A program made the translations under genes and the position numbers. DNA of 64,000 nt from Franconibacter pulveris DSM 19144 (GTDB taxonomy: Bacteria; Pseudomonadota; Gammaproteobacteria; Enterobacterales; Enterobacteriaceae), in NCBI GenBank assembly GCA_000621185.1, contig KK211222.1, positions 429,523-493,522 of the forward strand. The letters are read 5' to 3'. Below the pieces are notes generated by a model, which saw nothing but the letters and a program-made list of their open reading frames with translations, did no database searches and was not told where the DNA came from. Positions 46,796 through 55,954 of the stretch are shown piece after piece (within the stretch, counting starts at the first letter, position 1; each line of letters starts with the position of its first letter).

Positions 46796-48166
46796 ATGGA
46801 CGCTATGCTGATGAAAAATAAACCTCTTGCTCTCCTGCTTGCTTCACTGTTTTCGATAACCGCCAGGGCTGCCGAGCCGGACGTGCATCGTTACGTTGTC
46901 ACTTTCCCGCAGGGCGATCGCGTGGCTTACCAGGGCGACTACGCCAGCGCTTTCCCGGATGGGCTGCCTGTTGGCGTCGGCTCAGGCCTGCAGTTTCTGC
47001 GTAAAGAGGGCGACACGCTGGTTTTCGCGACCGTCACCGACCGCGGCCCGAACGCCGATTCGCCGAAAGCCGGTAAGCGTGAATCAAAAATTTTCGCAAG
47101 CCCCGGTTACGCGCCGCAGTTGATGACTCTGCGCGTGAGCGGCGATAAAGCTGAGGCGGTAGCGGCAAAACCGCTGCACGACGCGCAAGGGAATATCACG
47201 GGTCTGCCGCTGCCGGAAGGGCTGATTGGCGCCACTAACGAGCTTGCGCTTAACGACGCGCTGCAACCGCTGCCAGGCGACCGCCGGGGTCTTGATACCG
47301 AGGGCATTACCCCGGATGGCAAGGGCGGCTACTGGCTGTGCGACGAATATGGGCCGTTTATCATTCATGTCGACGCTAACGGCAAGATCCTTGAAAAGCA
47401 TGGGCCGCAGGCGGAACAGGGTGAACAGGCTGTCGCGGGCGGCCTGCCGAACATCGTCAAATGGCGCCAGCCCAACCGCGGTTTCGAGGGGCTGACGCGT
47501 ATGCCCGATGGCCGCATCATCGCGGCGGTGCAGAGCACGCTGGATATCGACGGTAAAACCAAAAACAGCGCGCGTTTTACCCGGCTGGTGAGCTTCGACC
47601 CGGCGAGCGGTAAAACGGCGATGTACGGTTATCCGATTGATATCGACCGCTACAAAAAAGCGAAAGACGCCAAAATCGGCGATATCGTGGCGCTGGATAA
47701 CCACCGTTTGCTGTTGATTGAGCAGGGCGGCGATAAAAACAACGCCATGCGCAATCTGGTTTACGTCGTGGATTTACGTAACGCGACTGACCTCAGCCGC
47801 TTCGATAAAGAACAGCCGCCGGAGTTTAACGACGCCAGCAGCCTCAACGCGCGCGGCATTACGCTTGCGAGTAAATCGCTGCTGGTGGATTTGCGCAAGC
47901 TCGGCTGGCAGCAGGAAAAGGCGGAAGGGTTGACGATTGTCGATAAGCACACCATCGCGGTGATTAATGACAACGACTTCGGCCTGCAGGCTACGCTTGA
48001 AAAACCGCAAGGCGATAAGCAGGAGGCCGATGATTACCAGGTTGACGGTAAAGGCCACCTGACGCTCGACGGCAAAAGCGTGGCCACCCGCATCGGCATC
48101 ACACCGCTGGAAAAACCGCAATCAGAAAACGATCTGTGGGTGATTAAGCTCGATAAGCCGTTATGA
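46796..48166 (+). CDS. Exported esterase-like/phytase-like protein
   Basis: This 456-residue protein belongs to the esterase-like activity of phytase family, a beta-propeller-like fold that in some members hydrolyses phosphate esters. A signal peptide (MKNKPLALLLASLFSITARA from the sixth codon) sends it to the periplasm. Family features include FATVTDRGPNADSP (about 80-93), GLDTEGITPDGKGGYWLCDEYGPFI (about 165-189, read in parts) and GFEGLTRMPDGRIIAAVQS. The promoter would start the message near 46787, which leaves little room ahead of the ATG at 46796. Translation may begin at the ATG at 46811 instead. The Pho box upstream supports a role in phosphate scavenging. Confidence 0.82.
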   Translation: MDAMLMKNKPLALLLASLFSITARAAEPDVHRYVVTFPQGDRVAYQGDYASAFPDGLPVGVGSGLQFLRKEGDTLVFATVTDRGPNADSPKAGKRESKIFASPGYAPQLMTLRVSGDKAEAVAAKPLHDAQGNITGLPLPEGLIGATNELALNDALQPLPGDRRGLDTEGITPDGKGGYWLCDEYGPFIIHVDANGKILEKHGPQAEQGEQAVAGGLPNIVKWRQPNRGFEGLTRMPDGRIIAAVQSTLDIDGKTKNSARFTRLVSFDPASGKTAMYGYPIDIDRYKKAKDAKIGDIVALDNHRLLLIEQGGDKNNAMRNLVYVVDLRNATDLSRFDKEQPPEFNDASSLNARGITLASKSLLVDLRKLGWQQEKAEGLTIVDKHTIAVINDNDFGLQATLEKPQGDKQEADDYQVDGKGHLTLDGKSVATRIGITPLEKPQSENDLWVIKLDKPL

Positions 48167-48252
48167 TCGTATTTTCTCAGCCGGCTTAAGCCCGGCGCTA
48201 GAGTGCGGGTAGCGCAGCGCCACCCGCGAGTTCCAGCCGATGACAACGCAGG

Positions 48253-49074
48253 CTACAAGGTCTGGCGCAGCTGATACTGCTGGATATTTTGCTCGCGCCA
48301 GCCGTTGCGCTCAAACAGGGCGCTGAGCTCGTCCGGCACCGCGCAAGGGGCGATAATGCCAGGAAAAGCGGCGGCAAGCTGCGCCAGCAGGCGCGAAGCA
48401 TAGCCCTGACCGCGCGCCTCAGGCGTAACATACAATGCCCGCAGCTGCGGCTCTTTGAAAAGCGTATTCACAATAGCGAACGCGTTATCCTCCAGCGCCA
48501 CGCCTACGCCGGGTAGCGCCAGCGCGGTCAGCGGATGAATAAGCCAGGGCAGGGCGTGCGGCTCCCCCATTATCATTCCGGCGACCCTTTCCGGGTCGAA
48601 CGGCTGTAGCGTAAGGCTTGCCGTTTGTTCAGCCGCGCCAACGCTTGTGAAAGACCGCAGACGATATTCCCTGATAAAGCCCACGCTTTCATAAAGCCGC
48701 TGCGCCGGGTCGTTGCCCTTGATAACCTCGACAATCATCTCGTTATCGCCGCGCACGCGCGCCTCAGCAAGCAGGCTCTGCATCATCGCCTTGCCGTAGC
48801 CGTTGCCGCGCCATTGCGGACGAATAGCGAACACTGCCAGGCGGGAGCGCCAGCCGCGACGCGTAATCAGCGCCAGCGCAATGGGCGTTTCGCCCTCAAA
48901 CCAGATGCGGCTATCGGCAAGCGAAAGCGATTCAGCGGCGAAGCGCGAGGCGAACATCTCGCCCTCCAGCGTAAACGGGACAAGATAGCCTTCAAAGCAG
49001 CGGTTGAGGATCGTCGCAAGCTCATGGCTGTTGAAATGGGTGGCGTCAGAAACGCGCAATTTCTGAAGGGTCAT
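48253..49074 (-). CDS. Double GNAT acetyltransferase
   Basis: This 273-residue cytoplasmic protein has two GNAT acetyltransferase folds in tandem. The first (about 1-145) has the acetyl-CoA loop IRPQWRGNGYGKAMM and the usual RLYESVGFI end. The second (about 155-273) has VTPEARGQGYASRLL and LFERNGWRE. Both loops keep the Q/RxxGxG/A pattern, so both could bind the cofactor. The start at 49074 follows AAGGAG; an ATG eleven codons earlier has no ribosome site. The acceptor substrate is unknown. Confidence 0.87.
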   Translation of the reverse strand: MTLQKLRVSDATHFNSHELATILNRCFEGYLVPFTLEGEMFASRFAAESLSLADSRIWFEGETPIALALITRRGWRSRLAVFAIRPQWRGNGYGKAMMQSLLAEARVRGDNEMIVEVIKGNDPAQRLYESVGFIREYRLRSFTSVGAAEQTASLTLQPFDPERVAGMIMGEPHALPWLIHPLTALALPGVGVALEDNAFAIVNTLFKEPQLRALYVTPEARGQGYASRLLAQLAAAFPGIIAPCAVPDELSALFERNGWREQNIQQYQLRQTL

Positions 49075-49195
49075 GGTGGCTCCTTTCGCGGCGGGAAAGG
49101 GCATCATAGCATGGCAACAACGTGAGGAAAGGCGAGGTAAGCCCCTGAAATAAGGTGGGGAGGTGCGGACAGGCCAAGCCTGTCCGCCTGGGTTG

Positions 49196-50731
49196 TTAAA
49201 GCTTAAACACCGCGACCGACGTGTTCAGCAGTTGCGACTGCTCCTTAAGGGAATGCGCGGCGGCGGAAGCTTCTTCCACCAGCGCGGCGTTTTGCTGCGT
49301 GACCGAATCCATCTGCGCTACCGCCAGGTTAATCTGCTCAATACCGCGGCTCTGCTCGCTGGTAGAAAGGGCAATTTCCGACATCAGCTCTGAAACATGC
49401 TTAATGGAATTAATGATGCCTTTCATGCTCTCGCCAGCGCGGCTTACCAGCGTGCTGCCCTGGTTTACCTGTTCGCCCGACAGCTCGATAAGCTCTTTAA
49501 TCTCCTTCGCCGCGACCGACGAGCGCTGGGCAAGGTTGCGCACTTCGCTTGCCACAACGGCGAAACCGCGACCCTGCTCGCCCGCGCGCGCCGCTTCCAC
49601 CGCGGCGTTAAGCGCCAGAATGTTGGTCTGGAAGGCGATGTCTTCGATAATGCCGATGATGTTTTCAATCTTACCGGCGCTGGATTCGATTTTGCCCATT
49701 GAGGAGATAACCTCTTCGACAATGGCGTTACCTTCCTGCGCTGCGTTGCGCATGGTGCCGGCGAGGCTGTTCGCTTCGTGGGCGTTGCTTGAGGTCTGCT
49801 TCACGGTTGCGGTTAACTGCTCCATGCTGGCCGCCGTTTCGCCAAGGGAAGCGGCCTGCTCCTCGGTGCGTGCGGAAAGATCGGTGTTGCCCGCCGCAAT
49901 CTCTTCGGAGGCGAACGCCACGGTCTGGCTCGATTCGCGCACCTGGCCGATTATCTGCGTCAGCGACAGGCGCATGTTTTCCAGCGCGCGCAGCATTTCG
50001 CCGATTTCATCTTTGGTCTTCGAGAGCACCGGGGTATGCAGATCGCCTGCCGCCATTTCAAGGCAGTGGGCGCGGGCGGCATCCAGCGGCTTCAGCACGC
50101 GGCGCTTCAGCAAGGCAAAAATCACGGCGATCAGCCCGAGGAACAACAGCGAGAAGAAGCCTATCAGCATCAGGCCGGTAACGAAGCTCGCCTGCACGTC
50201 TTCATTCTGCTTATGGGCATAATCTTCACGGAACGCCAGAAGCTGGTCGAGGGAGACCTCAAACTGGCGGTCCAGCTGCGGCAACGTGTTGGTCACCAGC
50301 TGAACGTAGCTCGTGTTGTCGTTGCGCGCCACCGCGTCCAGCAGCGGACGCAGCCCCTGATCGCGGTAAGTCTGCCAGTTGCGGCGATAACTCTCTACGA
50401 GCGTCGCTTCGCCAGCTTGCTTAGGCGCAGAGAGATATTTGTTAAAAGCGCCGTCGGCTTTACCCAAAACCTCCCGTGCACTTTCTAAAGATTGCCGGGC
50501 CTGTTGCGACTCGCCCACCGCCTGGCTACGCATTGCTTCCATGGCGCGCACGCGCAGCGTGCGGCTGTGGTTGATTGGGTCGATGACGGAAAGCACTACC
50601 CGAATCTCTTTGTTCACGCTGTCGAGCGACTGGTTGCTGCGAATAAGTGAATGAAGGTTGGATAGGGTACTGGCAAGAAAAATAATGATTAACGCGCTAA
50701 ACACAATAAACGAAAAACGTCTGACTGACAT
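49196..50731 (-). CDS. Methyl-accepting chemotaxis protein without docking tail
   Basis: This is a second chemoreceptor, 511 residues: transmembrane helix 1 (about 7-27), a periplasmic four-helix-bundle domain (about 30-185), transmembrane helix 2 (about 188-210), HAMP (to about 265) and the signalling hairpin with [20 protein letters not shown] (about 365-385). It ends in SVAVFKL and lacks the NWETF-type pentapeptide, like low-abundance receptors that rely on others for adaptation. A near-perfect sigma-28 promoter lies 64 bases upstream. The ligand is unknown. Confidence 0.93.
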   Translation of the reverse strand: MSVRRFSFIVFSALIIIFLASTLSNLHSLIRSNQSLDSVNKEIRVVLSVIDPINHSRTLRVRAMEAMRSQAVGESQQARQSLESAREVLGKADGAFNKYLSAPKQAGEATLVESYRRNWQTYRDQGLRPLLDAVARNDNTSYVQLVTNTLPQLDRQFEVSLDQLLAFREDYAHKQNEDVQASFVTGLMLIGFFSLLFLGLIAVIFALLKRRVLKPLDAARAHCLEMAAGDLHTPVLSKTKDEIGEMLRALENMRLSLTQIIGQVRESSQTVAFASEEIAAGNTDLSARTEEQAASLGETAASMEQLTATVKQTSSNAHEANSLAGTMRNAAQEGNAIVEEVISSMGKIESSAGKIENIIGIIEDIAFQTNILALNAAVEAARAGEQGRGFAVVASEVRNLAQRSSVAAKEIKELIELSGEQVNQGSTLVSRAGESMKGIINSIKHVSELMSEIALSTSEQSRGIEQINLAVAQMDSVTQQNAALVEEASAAAHSLKEQSQLLNTSVAVFKL

Positions 50732-50794
50732 GTAAGGTCCTTACCGGGGAGAGTACACGGAAACGCCGCCAGCGCCGTGCTGGCGTTAAGAGCG

Positions 50795-50821
50795 TTATCG
50801 GCATAAACGGCAATGAATTTA
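50795..50821 (-). promoter_or_regulatory. Sigma-28 (FliA) promoter of the second chemoreceptor
   Basis: On the minus strand TAAA (50821-50818), exactly 15 bases, then GCCGATAA (50802-50795): a perfect match to the enterobacterial sigma-28 consensus. It lies 64 bases upstream of the receptor ATG. Confidence 0.9.
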
Positions 50822-50963
50822 ATTTAAAACAACAAATGCGTTGTAAAATGCCACAGCGTCAGCAAAACAACAGGTTAACGAAATTTATAGGTTGCCCTTC
50901 AGCCTGCCGCGCGACGCCAGGCTATTCTTAAGCCTCACGCATAGCGCAACAGGAGGCAGGAAG

Positions 50964-52034
50964 ATGAAAACGCTGCAGGGACCCTCAATTTTTCTCTCCC
51001 AGTTCATTAGCGAACGGCCGCCCTTTAACGCGCTGGAGAGCATGGCCGCCTGGGCGGCGGGGTTGGGCTATAAAGCGGTGCAGTTGCCCACCCATCTGCC
51101 GCATATCTTCGATTTGAACAAGGCGGCGGAAAGCGTGGACTATTGCGCGCAGGTTCGCGAAACGTTACGCAATCTGGGCGTGCAGATAAGCGAGCTTTCC
51201 ACGCATTTGCAGGGACAACTGGTGGCGGTCCACCCGGCCTATGAGCGCGCGTTTACCGGCTTTGCCCCTTCTTCGCTGCGGCTGGACAGCCATGCGCGCC
51301 AGCAATGGGCGGTCAGCGTGCTGAAAAAAGCGGCCAAAGCCTCGCAAAACCTTGGGTTAAAAGCGCACGCTACCTTTTCCGGATCGCTCGCCTGGCCCTT
51401 CTTTTATCCCTGGCCGCCGCACAATGAAGTGATGTTTGAAGAGGCGTTCGCCGAGCTGGCGGCGCGCTGGCGGCCCATCCTAGATAGCTTTGACGAGGCG
51501 GGCGTCGATCTCTGCTTTGAACTGCATCCGGGTGAAGACCTGCACGATGGCGTGACCTTTGGCCGCTTTCTTGAGCTGGTGAACCATCACCCACGCTGCA
51601 ACATTCTTTACGACCCAAGCCACATGCTGTTGCAGCATATGGATTATCTTGGCTTTATCGATAGCTGGCACTCGCGTATTCGCGCTTTTCACGTTAAAGA
51701 TGCGGAGTTTAACCCCTCAGCCCAGAGCGGCGTCTATGGCGGTTACCAGAACTGGCCGCAACGGCCGGGACGTTTTCGCTCATTGGGGGACGGACACGTC
51801 AATTTCAAAGGGATCTTCAGCAAGCTTGCGCAGTACGACTACCCGGGTTGGGCGACGCTTGAGTGGGAATGCTGCCTGAAAGAGGGCGAAACGGGCGCCC
51901 GCGAAGGCGCGAAATTTATCAGCGAACATATTATTCGCGTTTCAAAGCACAATTTTGACGACTTTGCCGTGCAGAAGCATGAGCGCGAAGCGGCACGGGC
52001 GTTACTGGGGCTGGACAATAAAAGTGACAAATAA
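50964..52034 (+). CDS. Sugar phosphate isomerase/epimerase family protein
   Basis: This is a 356-residue TIM-barrel protein of the xylose-isomerase-like/AP-endonuclease-2 superfamily. Probable metal ligands are seen in CFELHPGEDLHDG (Glu near 187), ILYDPSHM (Asp near 220, His near 223), FHVKDAEF and the final TLEWEC glutamate (about 310). Relatives isomerise or epimerise sugars, inosose or 3-keto sugars. AGGAGG precedes the ATG at 50964. No sugar transporter or dehydrogenase gene adjoins it, so the substrate cannot be inferred. Confidence 0.87.
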   Translation: MKTLQGPSIFLSQFISERPPFNALESMAAWAAGLGYKAVQLPTHLPHIFDLNKAAESVDYCAQVRETLRNLGVQISELSTHLQGQLVAVHPAYERAFTGFAPSSLRLDSHARQQWAVSVLKKAAKASQNLGLKAHATFSGSLAWPFFYPWPPHNEVMFEEAFAELAARWRPILDSFDEAGVDLCFELHPGEDLHDGVTFGRFLELVNHHPRCNILYDPSHMLLQHMDYLGFIDSWHSRIRAFHVKDAEFNPSAQSGVYGGYQNWPQRPGRFRSLGDGHVNFKGIFSKLAQYDYPGWATLEWECCLKEGETGAREGAKFISEHIIRVSKHNFDDFAVQKHEREAARALLGLDNKSDK

Positions 52035-52035
52035 A

Positions 52036-52066
52036 AAGGGCGGGCGCGGCAGGCGCTTCCCGCCCG
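52036..52066 (-). terminator. Terminator of the cigR-like gene
   Basis: On the minus strand GGGCGGG (52065-52059) pairs with CCCGCCC (52044-52038), with an inner GCGC/GCGC stem, and TTTTTATT follows. Confidence 0.7.
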
Positions 52067-52082
52067 GTCCATAAGCAAGAAA

Positions 52083-52604
52083 TTAATCGAATACGCCGTT
52101 AATAATGGCGGTCACCACGGCGGTGCTGAGCGCAATCAGCACCAGGTCGTCGCCCACCATTCGCCACTCGTAACCCGGGTAATAAGGCAGATCGCGCAGC
52201 ATGTCGGCTGGCACCACTTTTTTCGCAATCCCTGGCGGTAACGGCTTGCCGCGCGCCAGGTTTTTAGCGATGCCCGGCGGTAATGACTCATAGCCCGTCA
52301 GCCCATAATTCACCGCCAGCTGGCGCGCGCGGGAAGGGCTGATATCTGCGTCAACGTGATCCGGCTTGCCATAGTTTTTGCCATGGGAAGCGGCTTCTTT
52401 TCCGCTTTTGCCGTTGTCGTTGTCATTACCGTGGTTACCGCTATTGCCGTGGTTTCCGCTGTTACCGTGGTTGCCGCTGTTGCCGTGCCCGCCGCCGTTG
52501 CCGTTGCCATTTCCATTACCCGGGTTTGCCAGCGCCGGAGCGGAAGCCATCGCCATGCAGCCTGCCAGCAGTGCTGCTGCTGAAACCAGTTTTCTTGCTT
52601 TCAT
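52083..52604 (-). CDS. CigR-like RcnB-family exported protein with Asn/Gly/His repeats
   Basis: This 173-residue envelope protein resembles CigR, an anti-virulence factor of the Salmonella SPI-3 locus, through a C-terminal RcnB-like domain (about 88-173). That part contains LPPGIAKNLARGKPLPPGIAKK, where LPPGIAK is itself repeated, and ends with a hydrophobic segment (VLIALSTAVVTAIINGVF). Residues 28-60 are a low-complexity tract with three 6-residue repeats of the type GNSGNH. The N-terminus could be a plain signal peptide cut after ALA (residue 26) or, because LLAGC occurs at 12-16, a lipoprotein signal. It is a single gene with its own terminator. The function here is unproven. Confidence 0.8.
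   Translation of the reverse strand: MKARKLVSAAALLAGCMAMASAPALANPGNGNGNGNGGGHGNSGNHGNSGNHGNSGNHGNDNDNGKSGKEAASHGKNYGKPDHVDADISPSRARQLAVNYGLTGYESLPPGIAKNLARGKPLPPGIAKKVVPADMLRDLPYYPGYEWRMVGDDLVLIALSTAVVTAIINGVFD
52425..52523 (-). repeat. 18-bp tandem repeats coding GNSGNH
   Basis: This in-gene low-complexity tract of the cigR-like gene has short GN repeats and then three 18-bp units coding Gly-Asn-Ser-Gly-Asn-His. It could vary in copy number by slippage without a frameshift. Confidence 0.8.
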
Positions 52605-52763
52605 AAGGTGATCCTTACTTTTCTGGGGTATTCGAGCCTATTTCAGCACAACGGCAGCATGATGCCATTTCCTTTAATCTGGATTTCTTTACGCCGCTGC
52701 GTTTTCTGGAGATACCGCGCAAAAACAAGGCCCGCGCTGGCCTTATGCCAGTAAAAGCTGTAT

Positions 52764-52769
52764 ATATAA
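52764..52769 (+). promoter_or_regulatory. -10 element of the hydrolase gene
   Basis: A consensus TATAAT lies in the run TGTATATATAATCAG, 27 bases upstream of the hydrolase ATG. The -35 is poor. Confidence 0.5.
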
Positions 52770-52796
52770 TCAGTATTTAGAGCGAGGAGCGCACAG

Positions 52797-53573
52797 ATGA
52801 AAACCTTTTATTCACGTCATGCTGGCTGTTTTGTTCGTTATCACGATTTCCCGGGCGATGGCGAGCCGTTGCTGATGGTGCACGGCCTGGGCTGCGCTTC
52901 ATCTTATGACTATCCGCGCGTGGTCATTGACCCGGCTTTCGGCGGACGGCGCGCTGTGCTGATTGATTTGCCTGGCAGCGGCTACAGCGAAAAGCCGCGC
53001 CATTACGCGTACGGCACCAGCGACCAGGCACAGGTGGTGATGGAGCTGGCGCAGACGCTGAACCTGAGCGCCTTTTGGCTGTATGGTCACAGCATGGGCG
53101 GCAGCATCGCCATTGAGGCTGCGCAACAGGCGGGAGAGCGCCTGCTGGGGCTGGCGGTTTCCGAGCCGAATTTCCACACGGGCGGCGGGCAGTTCAGCCG
53201 CATTATCGCGGCTTACAGTGAAGAGCAGTTCATGCATGAAGAATACCCGCGCATGATTGAGCAATATCCGCGTCTGCCTGAAGAGGAAGAGGCCGCCTGG
53301 GCCGGAAGCCTGCTCAGCAACGCGCCGTGGGCGATGTGGCGAGGCGCAACCGCGTTAGTGAAGGGCAGCAGCGTTGACTGGTATCAGGCCTTTCTGTCGC
53401 TCAATAAGCCGAAACAGCTCATCTTTGGCGAACGGTCGCTGCCTGATGATGATTTTTCCTCGCTTGCCGCCGCGGGCGTGTCGACTGCGGTCATTCCTGC
53501 AGCCGGGCACTCGATGTCATGGGAAAACCCGTCGGCGCTGGCAAAAGCGCTACAGGGGTTTTGTCAGCCGTAG
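52797..53573 (+). CDS. Alpha/beta hydrolase
   Basis: This is a 258-residue cytoplasmic serine hydrolase of unknown substrate. It shows the oxyanion-hole region MVHGLGCASS (about 23-32), the nucleophile elbow YGHSMGGS (Ser near 101) and the C-terminal histidine in PAAGHSMSWENP (about 240). The acid is probably the Asp in LPDDDF. GAGGAG lies upstream of the ATG. Neighbours give no hint of a pathway. Confidence 0.88.
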   Translation: MKTFYSRHAGCFVRYHDFPGDGEPLLMVHGLGCASSYDYPRVVIDPAFGGRRAVLIDLPGSGYSEKPRHYAYGTSDQAQVVMELAQTLNLSAFWLYGHSMGGSIAIEAAQQAGERLLGLAVSEPNFHTGGGQFSRIIAAYSEEQFMHEEYPRMIEQYPRLPEEEEAAWAGSLLSNAPWAMWRGATALVKGSSVDWYQAFLSLNKPKQLIFGERSLPDDDFSSLAAAGVSTAVIPAAGHSMSWENPSALAKALQGFCQP

Positions 53574-53838
53574 CGCAGGACAGCTATCGCTTGCGAGCGG
53601 CACACTATGCGGGCAAGCGAAGTTATCAACTACATTATTAAAATGCCGCTCCCGCAGAGAAAGAGAGCATAACAGGAACGTTGTTTATGGCAGATTCAGG
53701 CTAAGCGAGACCTGACAGTAAACCTTTTTGACAGGGTCCCGGTAATGCGCCGACGCTGTTTTTCAGGCAACCGTAATCAGGTTGATAAATCGGCCCAGGA
53801 AATGTTAAAGAGCAGCCACTTATCCCGAGGTGATGCAC

Positions 53839-54186
53839 ATGAAAAAGCCGCAACTCATTCTGACCTTATTACTGGCCATGCCAGCCGCCGTAATGGCTCA
53901 GCATCCGAACTCACCCATGACGCATGACATGAATATGTCAGCCGCCGCAAAAGAAAATATGGCGGCAATGCAAAAGATGCATAGCGACATGATGAACGCG
54001 ATGAAGGAATCCGATGCGGATAAAATGTTTGCCAGGTCGATGTTAGAGCACCATAAAGGCGCGATAGCCATGGCCGAGACGGAACTCAAATACGGTAAAG
54101 ACCCGGAAATGAAAAAAATGGCGCAGGATATTATCAAAGCGCAGAAAGCGGAGATAGAACATCTCGAAACCTGGCTGAAAAAATAA
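53839..54186 (+). CDS. DUF305 exported His/Met-rich protein
   Basis: This 115-residue periplasmic protein has a signal peptide (MKKPQLILTLLLAMPAAVMA) and a helical domain of the DUF305 family. FARSMLEHHKGAIAMAETELKYG (about 62-84) carries the conserved His-His, and the N-terminal part is rich in His and Met (HPNSPMTHDMNMS). Members of this family are often found with copper or silver resistance genes and are thought to bind metal. The ATG at 53839 follows GAGGTG; two earlier in-frame starts lack spacing. No copper transport gene adjoins it here. Confidence 0.88.
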   Translation: MKKPQLILTLLLAMPAAVMAQHPNSPMTHDMNMSAAAKENMAAMQKMHSDMMNAMKESDADKMFARSMLEHHKGAIAMAETELKYGKDPEMKKMAQDIIKAQKAEIEHLETWLKK

Positions 54187-54346
54187 CAGTCCCGGCTTTT
54201 TTACTTACAGACGGCTACCTGTGCTGGCGCGGCTTTTGTGAACCGCTTCGCTTCCCGGTGCGCCGCCGCGCGTCCTTTCAGGAGACGTGTGGCGGCGCAC
54301 CGGGAACATGATGAGGTGGGATATAACCGCCAGCTTTGGGAATGCG

Positions 54347-55810
54347 TCAGAAGGGCAAAGGGCGCGGCGCGGTTTGCATCGTTATCCAGCGCAATTCGGT
54401 GAACTCACGCACCCCCGCGAGGCCGCCAAAATGTCCATAGCCGGAATCTTTTACGCCGCCAAAAGGCATCTGCGCTTCGTCATGCACCGTTGGCCCGTTA
54501 ATATGACAAATGCCGCTTTGCAGCCGCTGCGCCACCCGCCAGGCGCGCGCGGTATCCTGGCTAAAGACGGCGCTGGAAAGGCCAAACTCGCTGTCGTTAG
54601 CCACGCCTATCGCTTCTTCTTCATCGCGAACGCGAACGATGGCTTTTACCGGTCCGAACGACTCTTCATGGTAAATGCGCATAGCCGACGTGACGTTATC
54701 CAGCACCGTCGCGGGCATCAGCGTCGTTTCCGCTTTGCCGCCAGCCAGCAGCACCGCGCCTTTCGCCAGCGCATCGTCTATCAGCGCGTTGCAGCGCGAT
54801 ACCGTCTGCCTGTCCACCACTGAGCCAAGGACGGCAGGCCCGTTGCGCGGGTCGCCGCAAGGCAGTGAGGCCGCTTTTGCCGCAAACTGTGCTGCAAACG
54901 CGTCGGCTATGCGGGCATCCACCACAATACGCTCGGTGGACATGCAGATCTGCCCGGAGTTCGCGAATGCGCCAAAAGCGGCGCAGTTAACAGCGAGCGT
55001 GATATCGGCGTCGTCCAGCACCAGCAACGGCGCTTTGCCGCCGAGTTCCAGCACCACCGGCTTGAGGTGGCGGGCGCAGGTTTCAGCGATGATCCGGCCG
55101 ACCCGCGTCGAGCCGGTGAAGTTGACGCGCCGCACGGCCGGGTGAGCGATAACGGCCTCCGTTACCGCCGCCGCCTCTTCCGGCGCGCTGGTAATGAAAT
55201 TGACCACGCCGGGCGGAAAGCCCGCTTCATGCAGCGCCTCGATAATGAGTCCGTGCGTCGCCGGGGAGAGTTCGCTGCCTTTAAGGATAACGGTGTTGCC
55301 ACAGGCGAGCGGCGTGGCGATGGCGCGCACGCCGAGAATAATCGGCGCGTTCCAGGGCGCCATGCCAAAAACCACGCCCGCCGGCTGGCGCACCGCCATG
55401 GCGAGGCTGCCCGGCACGTCGGAAGGGATCACTTCGCCTGTAATTTGCGTAGTGAGCGCCGCCGCTTCGCGCAGCAGGCCTGCGGCAAGATGTACGTTGA
55501 ACCCCGCCCACTGCGCCGACGCCCCGGTTTCCGCCGCCATAGCGGCGATGAACTGCGACTCCTGCGCTTCAAGCCGCTCAGCCGCCTTCAGCAGCAGCGC
55601 CCGGCGAATGCCCGGGCCGGTTTCACGCCAGCGCACAAACGCCTGCGCGGCCGCGTCCGCTGCCGCCAGCGCATCCTCCGGCGCGGCGGCTGGCGCCAGG
55701 GTCGCCGTTTGTTCATCCAGCGGGTTCAACCGGGTAAACGTGCGTCCGCCCGCGGCGGCGCGGCGTTCGCCGTTAATAAGCAGGGCGGGAGTTAAAGGAG
55801 CAGCAGCCAT
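54347..55810 (-). CDS. Aldehyde dehydrogenase, salicylaldehyde/vanillin dehydrogenase type
   Basis: This is a 487-residue NAD(P)-dependent aldehyde dehydrogenase. The cofactor block is GMAPWNAPIILGVRAIATPLACGN (about 148-171, read in parts), the general-base Glu lies in LELGGKAP (about 252), and the catalytic Cys in SGQICMST (about 286). C-terminal HDEAQMPFGGVKDSGYGHFGG is typical of the group that oxidises salicylaldehyde, vanillin or benzaldehyde. Vanillin-type oxidation would feed protocatechuate formation and so link to pcaHG at 9 kb, but that is inference. There is no obvious operon partner. Confidence 0.87.
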   Translation of the reverse strand: MAAAPLTPALLINGERRAAAGGRTFTRLNPLDEQTATLAPAAAPEDALAAADAAAQAFVRWRETGPGIRRALLLKAAERLEAQESQFIAAMAAETGASAQWAGFNVHLAAGLLREAAALTTQITGEVIPSDVPGSLAMAVRQPAGVVFGMAPWNAPIILGVRAIATPLACGNTVILKGSELSPATHGLIIEALHEAGFPPGVVNFITSAPEEAAAVTEAVIAHPAVRRVNFTGSTRVGRIIAETCARHLKPVVLELGGKAPLLVLDDADITLAVNCAAFGAFANSGQICMSTERIVVDARIADAFAAQFAAKAASLPCGDPRNGPAVLGSVVDRQTVSRCNALIDDALAKGAVLLAGGKAETTLMPATVLDNVTSAMRIYHEESFGPVKAIVRVRDEEEAIGVANDSEFGLSSAVFSQDTARAWRVAQRLQSGICHINGPTVHDEAQMPFGGVKDSGYGHFGGLAGVREFTELRWITMQTAPRPLPF

Positions 55811-55954
55811 CAGACACCTCAGTTGTTATGGAAATGTAAAACAGTGCTGAGAGTGTAAAGGGAGGAAGCGGAAAAACCAGCGGCGGGGCGGATATCGCAC
55901 GCTATTTTAACGAGGTTGCGGCCGGCTCACGTTTCGCGAACCGGCCTGCGTTTT

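Noticed and set aside
52310-52611. Several overlapping frames opposite or beside the cigR-like repeats
   Set aside because: They arise from the simple repeat tract (Val/Ala or Thr/Ala/Met runs) and have no independent support.
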